A stretch of DNA of 64,000 nucleotides, taken from NCBI GenBank assembly GCA_945877425.1, contig CAMCRZ010000005.1, forward strand, positions 39,633 to 103,632. Direction: 5' to 3'. This document shows positions 60,821 through 64,000 of the stretch, one piece after another (the stretch's first letter is position 1; each line of letters begins with the position of its first letter). Origin of the DNA: an uncultured Treponema sp. Its GTDB lineage: Bacteria > Spirochaetota > Spirochaetia > Treponematales > Treponemataceae. A model generated the notes under the pieces. It was given only the letters and a program-made list of their open reading frames with translations, was not told the DNA's origin and made no database searches. Made by a program: the position numbers and the translations under genes.

Positions 60821-61087
60821 TCACTTATAGACCTCTTTTCTATGCCCTATTGTTAAAGCCAAGATGACAAGTTTTTCTTCCTGTATTTCACATATCAAGC
60901 GATAATCGCCAATTCTATAGCGCCATTGTCCACTTCTGTTGGCAGTAAGACTTTTTCCGTGAGCACGTGGATTTGTACAGTTTTCAAGATTCTTTTTTAT
61001 CCACGCTGCAATCAATTTAGCAGTGTATTTGTCAAGTTTCTTGAATTCTTTGTCAAATCGGGCGGTTGTTTCAACATGGAACATCAT
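60821..61087 (-). CDS. RelE/YafQ-type toxin
   Basis: The 88-residue protein has the compact RelE fold pattern: RFDKEFKKLDKYTAKLIAAWIKKNLENC then NPRAHGKSLTANRSGQWRYRIGDYRLICEIQEEKLVILALTIGHRKEVYK. The basic residues and the final His-Arg-Lys-Glu-Val-Tyr are typical of mRNA interferases of this family that cut ribosome-bound mRNA. It starts inside the antitoxin stop codon (ATGA), so it is co-translated. No partner gene other than the antitoxin is nearby. Confidence 0.88.
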   Translation of the reverse strand: MMFHVETTARFDKEFKKLDKYTAKLIAAWIKKNLENCTNPRAHGKSLTANRSGQWRYRIGDYRLICEIQEEKLVILALTIGHRKEVYK

Positions 61088-61305
61088 AAGCCAGTTTCTT
61101 CAAGGAGCTGTGCAAATGGTCTGCTTTTTTTCCCATCTTCAACGTATTCAGAATATGCTTCTTCATATAAACGCAAGTCATATTCATCTTCGATTTTTTC
61201 GAATAATGCCCTCTTGAATGCTTCACCAACAGAAAGCGAATGAAGCTTTGCATAACTTTCTGCAATACATTTTTCTTGTGACGATAGTTTTATTGAAAGA
61301 GCCAT
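61084..61305 (-). CDS. Antitoxin of the RelE-type pair
   Basis: The 73-residue protein has a short N-terminal ribbon-helix-helix-like segment (SIKLSSQEKCIAESYAKLHSLSVGEAFKRALFEKIEDEYDL) and a charged C-terminal tail that would wrap the toxin, as in the RelB/DUF6290 group. AGGAGG five bases before the ATG and a TATAAT box (61324-61329) support expression. These antitoxins usually bind their own promoter, and AT-rich inverted sequence over that box would be the place for it. Confidence 0.83.
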   Translation of the reverse strand: MALSIKLSSQEKCIAESYAKLHSLSVGEAFKRALFEKIEDEYDLRLYEEAYSEYVEDGKKSRPFAQLLEETGL

Positions 61306-61447
61306 AAAATCCTCCTGTTTTCAATTATATCATATTTTGCTTTTTTATGTTACAGGTTGATAAGCCGTTAAGTTGTAGTTTTCACTTGTTTCGGCGGGCG
61401 GTTGTTGTTGTATTGTAAAGATTTTGTCATTGTAGTAATTTTTCAGT

Positions 61448-62311
61448 ATGACAGTTTTTCAAGGAATAATTTTAGGCTTACTTCAGGGAATTGCTGAATT
61501 TTTACCGATTTCCTCTTCCGGACATTTAAAGCTTGCACAGCGTTTATTTGATTTACAGGAAGTTCCCCTTTTGTTTGACGTAATGCTTCACCTTGCAACA
61601 TTATGTTCAGTTGTATTGTTTTTCAGAAAAAAGTTATGGCTTTTAATATGCAGCTTTTGCAGAATCATCACTTTCCGCAAAACTGATTCTTACGATGAAA
61701 CTCAGCTTGCAGCAGAAAAAAACAACCGACACTACATTCTGGCAATTATTACTGCAACCGTTGTAACGGGAATAATTGGCGTTTTAACTTCAAAGCTTTT
61801 AGACGATGACTTGATTTCCATAAAGGTAGTTTGCTGCGGATTTATCTTTACGGCTTTCCTTTTGATTTTTTCATCGGTTATAGAAAAAAATATAGAAAAA
61901 AAGCGCAATGTAAAATCATTAAATGATAGCGGTTCTTTTAAAGCTCCTTCTGTTTTTCAAAGTCTGCTTATTGGATTTGCTCAAGGCGTAGGAACTTTGC
62001 CTGGTGTTTCAAGAAGCGGTTCAACTATTGCAGGAAGTTTATTTTGCGGCGTAAACCGTGAACTTGCAGGCGAATTTTCTTTTATAGTTTCAATTCCTGC
62101 CATTTTAGGCGCATTTATTCTTGAACTGAAAGATTTAGGCGAAGTTTCCCAGATTGTAGGAATTCAGCCTTTAATTGGCGGAATATTTGCTGCCTTTGCA
62201 AGCGGATATCTTGCATTAACATGGCTCACACGCTTAATTAAAAAAGGACGCCTTGAATGGTTTGCTCTTTACCTTATTCCTTTAGGCGTCCTTGGCTTGA
62301 TATTTTTCTAA
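61448..62311 (+). CDS. uppP: Undecaprenyl-diphosphatase
   Basis: UppP recycles the lipid carrier for peptidoglycan and O-antigen by removing one phosphate from undecaprenyl diphosphate at the membrane. The 287-residue protein is highly hydrophobic and has the two family motifs: GIAEFLPISSSGH near residue 15 and GVGTLPGVSRSGSTI near residue 180. It overlaps the end of the convergent purD by four bases, so no terminator separates them. The upstream 140 bp are the antitoxin promoter and contain no other gene. Confidence 0.95.
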   Translation: MTVFQGIILGLLQGIAEFLPISSSGHLKLAQRLFDLQEVPLLFDVMLHLATLCSVVLFFRKKLWLLICSFCRIITFRKTDSYDETQLAAEKNNRHYILAIITATVVTGIIGVLTSKLLDDDLISIKVVCCGFIFTAFLLIFSSVIEKNIEKKRNVKSLNDSGSFKAPSVFQSLLIGFAQGVGTLPGVSRSGSTIAGSLFCGVNRELAGEFSFIVSIPAILGAFILELKDLGEVSQIVGIQPLIGGIFAAFASGYLALTWLTRLIKKGRLEWFALYLIPLGVLGLIFF

Positions 62312-63636
62312 TTAGATTCAGCTGCACCGGGCAAACCAATGTCTTTTCTGAAGAACATTCCTTCAAAAGATATTGTGTCCATTGCCTGGTATGCATTTTT
62401 CCATGCTTCATCAAAAGTTTCGCCGTGAGAAGAACAGGCTAAAACCCTTCCACCGTTTGTAATAAGACCAGTTGAATCTTTTTTATCTTCGGCTTTACGA
62501 CGGTCTTCTATTGCGCCTGCTATAAAAACTTTAGCTTTAACATTTTCAGCTTTGTCTTTATTCTGGAATATTTCAATTCCTTTTTTGTATTCTTTCGGAT
62601 AACCGCCACTTACTGCAACCGGTGCAACCTGATATCCGCTGTGCCACTTCATATTAAAATCTTTAAGTGTTCCTTCTGTAACTGCCTGACACATTTGGGC
62701 AAAATCAAAATCCATCATAGGAAGAACTGCCTGCGTTTCAGGATCACCAAGGCGAACGTTGTATTCCAGAGCTTTTGGTCCGTCTTTTGTAAGCATAAGT
62801 CCAAAGAATATAAATCCACGGTAATCAAAACCTTCTGCAACTAAGCCTTTTAATGTTGGCTGCAAAATGTTTTCTTCAAAAAGCTTTACTTTATCTGCCG
62901 TAAAATCATCAACAGGACAAATTGCGCCCATTCCGCCTGTGTTCGGACCTTTTGCTCCGTCTAAAAGCCTTTTGTGATCACGTGCGCTTAAAAACGGTTT
63001 AATAACAGCTTTGCCTCCTTTTGCAAATTCCGGAGTAACGCTTACTGCCGCAAGTACAGAAATTTCTACTCCACGAAGATATTCTTCTATAACGATTTTT
63101 TTGCCTGCATCGCCTACTGCCTGACCTTCCATAAGTTCTTTTACTGCAAGTTTTGCTTTTTCAAGGGTCATTGCTACGACTACGCCTTTTCCTGCTGCAA
63201 GTCCGTCTGCTTTTAAAACGATTGGTGCGCCTTTCTTTTCAACATATTCAAGGGCAAGTTTTTCGTCTGTAAAGGTTTCGCTTTCGGCACAGGCAACTCC
63301 GTATTTTTTCATAAACTCTTTTGCAAGGTCTTTACTTGCTTCAAGTTGAGCTGCTGCTTTTTTTGGTCCTACTGCAGGAATTCCAGCGTTCCAAAATTCA
63401 TCTGCAAGCCCTTCTGCCAGAGGATTTTCCGGGCCAACTACTGCAAGTGAACAGCCTTCTGTTTTTGCAATTTCAACGTAATTTCCGTTTACCGGAGCAA
63501 TGTTTCTGCATTTTGCTTCTAAAGCTGTACCGCCATTTCCGGGAGCACAGATTACTTCTTCTACTTTTGAACTTTGTGCAAGTTTCCATGCGATTGTATG
63601 TTCGCGTCCACCGTTTCCAACAACTATTACTTTCAT
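62308..63636 (-). CDS. purD: Phosphoribosylamine-glycine ligase
   Basis: PurD joins glycine to phosphoribosylamine with ATP in purine synthesis. The 442-residue protein has MKVIVVGNGGREHTIAWKLAQ at the N-terminus, an ATP-grasp domain (APIVLKADGLAAGKGVVVA near residue 135), HKRLLDGAKGPNTGGMGA near 225, the metal/ATP site YRGFIFFGLML and EYNVRLGDPETQAVLP near 295. I choose the ATG giving MKVIVVG because that is the family start. An ATG five codons earlier is possible and neither has a good ribosome binding site. Confidence 0.95.
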   Translation of the reverse strand: MKVIVVGNGGREHTIAWKLAQSSKVEEVICAPGNGGTALEAKCRNIAPVNGNYVEIAKTEGCSLAVVGPENPLAEGLADEFWNAGIPAVGPKKAAAQLEASKDLAKEFMKKYGVACAESETFTDEKLALEYVEKKGAPIVLKADGLAAGKGVVVAMTLEKAKLAVKELMEGQAVGDAGKKIVIEEYLRGVEISVLAAVSVTPEFAKGGKAVIKPFLSARDHKRLLDGAKGPNTGGMGAICPVDDFTADKVKLFEENILQPTLKGLVAEGFDYRGFIFFGLMLTKDGPKALEYNVRLGDPETQAVLPMMDFDFAQMCQAVTEGTLKDFNMKWHSGYQVAPVAVSGGYPKEYKKGIEIFQNKDKAENVKAKVFIAGAIEDRRKAEDKKDSTGLITNGGRVLACSSHGETFDEAWKNAYQAMDTISFEGMFFRKDIGLPGAAESN

Positions 63637-63689
63637 AGGTTTATCATACATTTATTATAGGGTTTTGTCATTATTTGCGTGAAGTACAT

Positions 63690-63955
63690 GCTTTGCGAGA
63701 GTGGCTTGCAGAAAAGCAGAAACTTTAACTTTTGCATCTGGCATTTTGGAAGAAGAGTACACTCTTTCGTGCAGCTTGGTTGTATGTAAGATGCGGCTCT
63801 TGGGCAAGTACGCCGGGGCGCGGCTGTGCTTGCCAGGAAGTGCGGGCTTTAGCTTTTGCAGCCAACTCTTTGGAAGAAGAGTGTGCGCTTTCGTGCAGTT
63901 TGGCTGGCTGTAAGTTGCAGTGCATTGGCAAGTACGCAGGGGCGACGGCATAAAT
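63690..63955 (+). repeat. Dispersed intergenic repeat, copies 3 and 4 in tandem
   Basis: Two units of about 125 bp. The first (about 63690-63815) reads ACTTTAACTTTTGCATCTGG, GAAGAAGAGTACACTCTTTC, GTGCAGCTTGG and GGGCAAGTACGCCGGGGC. The second (about 63832-63955) repeats these words with changes. The 349-bp space from purD to the end of the window holds only these, with no gene. Short frames inside the units are not conserved between copies because of length changes. Confidence 0.75.
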
Positions 63956-64000
63956 TGAAAGGCGCTAGGAGCAGAAGTCGGGTGCAAAAACGCTCTGTTT

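Noticed and set aside
63701..63953. Short open frames inside the repeat copies with similar Cys-rich translations
   Set aside because: Copies differ by 2-bp length changes between the same words (for example between CGTGCAG and GGCAAGTAC), so the frame is not conserved. The similarity is at the DNA level.
1..64000. CRISPR array, prophage or transposase
   Set aside because: No regularly spaced direct repeats, phage structural genes or transposase motifs were seen on either strand.

Overview
The window looks like a chromosomal segment of a gut- or rumen-type spirochaete of the genus Treponema. The evidence is low GC content, many lipoproteins with spirochaete-style lipoboxes, a stretch whose gene content (two-domain cNMP-binding protein, murB, cysS, ECF sigma factor) matches the T. 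pallidum TP0089-TP0092 neighbourhood as I remember it, and an outer-membrane protein resembling treponemal Msp/Tpr proteins. Species cannot be named from the sequence alone.

Layout. 1-18 kb is mostly core genome: the 3' part of a FlhG/MinD-type ATPase, lgt, a stand-alone AICAR formyltransferase, a HAD phosphatase, PilZ-like and TPR proteins, a DUF192 lipoprotein, the cNMP-binding protein, murB, cysS, an ECF sigma/anti-sigma/transglutaminase-fold operon, an archaeal-type UMP kinase, a glucosaminidase lipoprotein and an acyl-CoA synthetase. 18-48.5 kb is a large accessory carbohydrate locus. 48.5-64 kb returns to housekeeping: ApbE, a Gx transporter, a NusG-II protein, a histidine kinase, a CAU tRNA, a MATE pump, gltD/gltB, a toxin-antitoxin pair, uppP and purD.

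The carbohydrate locus is the main point of interest. It encodes a LacI repressor, two CUT1-type permeases with a substrate-binding lipoprotein, a cytoplasmic GH2 beta-galactosidase, a GH30 enzyme of the endo-beta-1,6-galactanase type, a GH43 enzyme of the exo-beta-1,3-galactanase type with a ricin-like domain, several further GH43-fold proteins (two resembling exo-arabinofuranosidases), two multi-domain Big2/FN3 lipoproteins, a small novel lipoprotein and an Msp-like beta-barrel with an N-terminal Big2 domain. This combination suggests use of type II arabinogalactan (arabinogalactan-protein side chains). Outside, lipoprotein enzymes would trim arabinose and galactan. An Msp-like pore would replace SusC, and an ABC importer with a cytoplasmic beta-galactosidase would complete the pathway.

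The same 14-bp palindrome (TGAAAACCTTTTCA or close variants) lies at every main promoter of the locus: before GH2 (two copies), the transporter operon, the Msp-like operon (two copies), the GH43 operon, GH30 and, in weaker form, lacI. At four promoters it sits just downstream of a -10 box with a 17-nt spacer to the -35 box. This defines a LacI regulon by eye. Other structure includes a dispersed repeat of about 125 bp present in at least four copies (24.4, 46.8 and twice at 63.7-63.95 kb), hairpins inside the long operon, and a strong terminator in the gltB leader that may be an attenuator.
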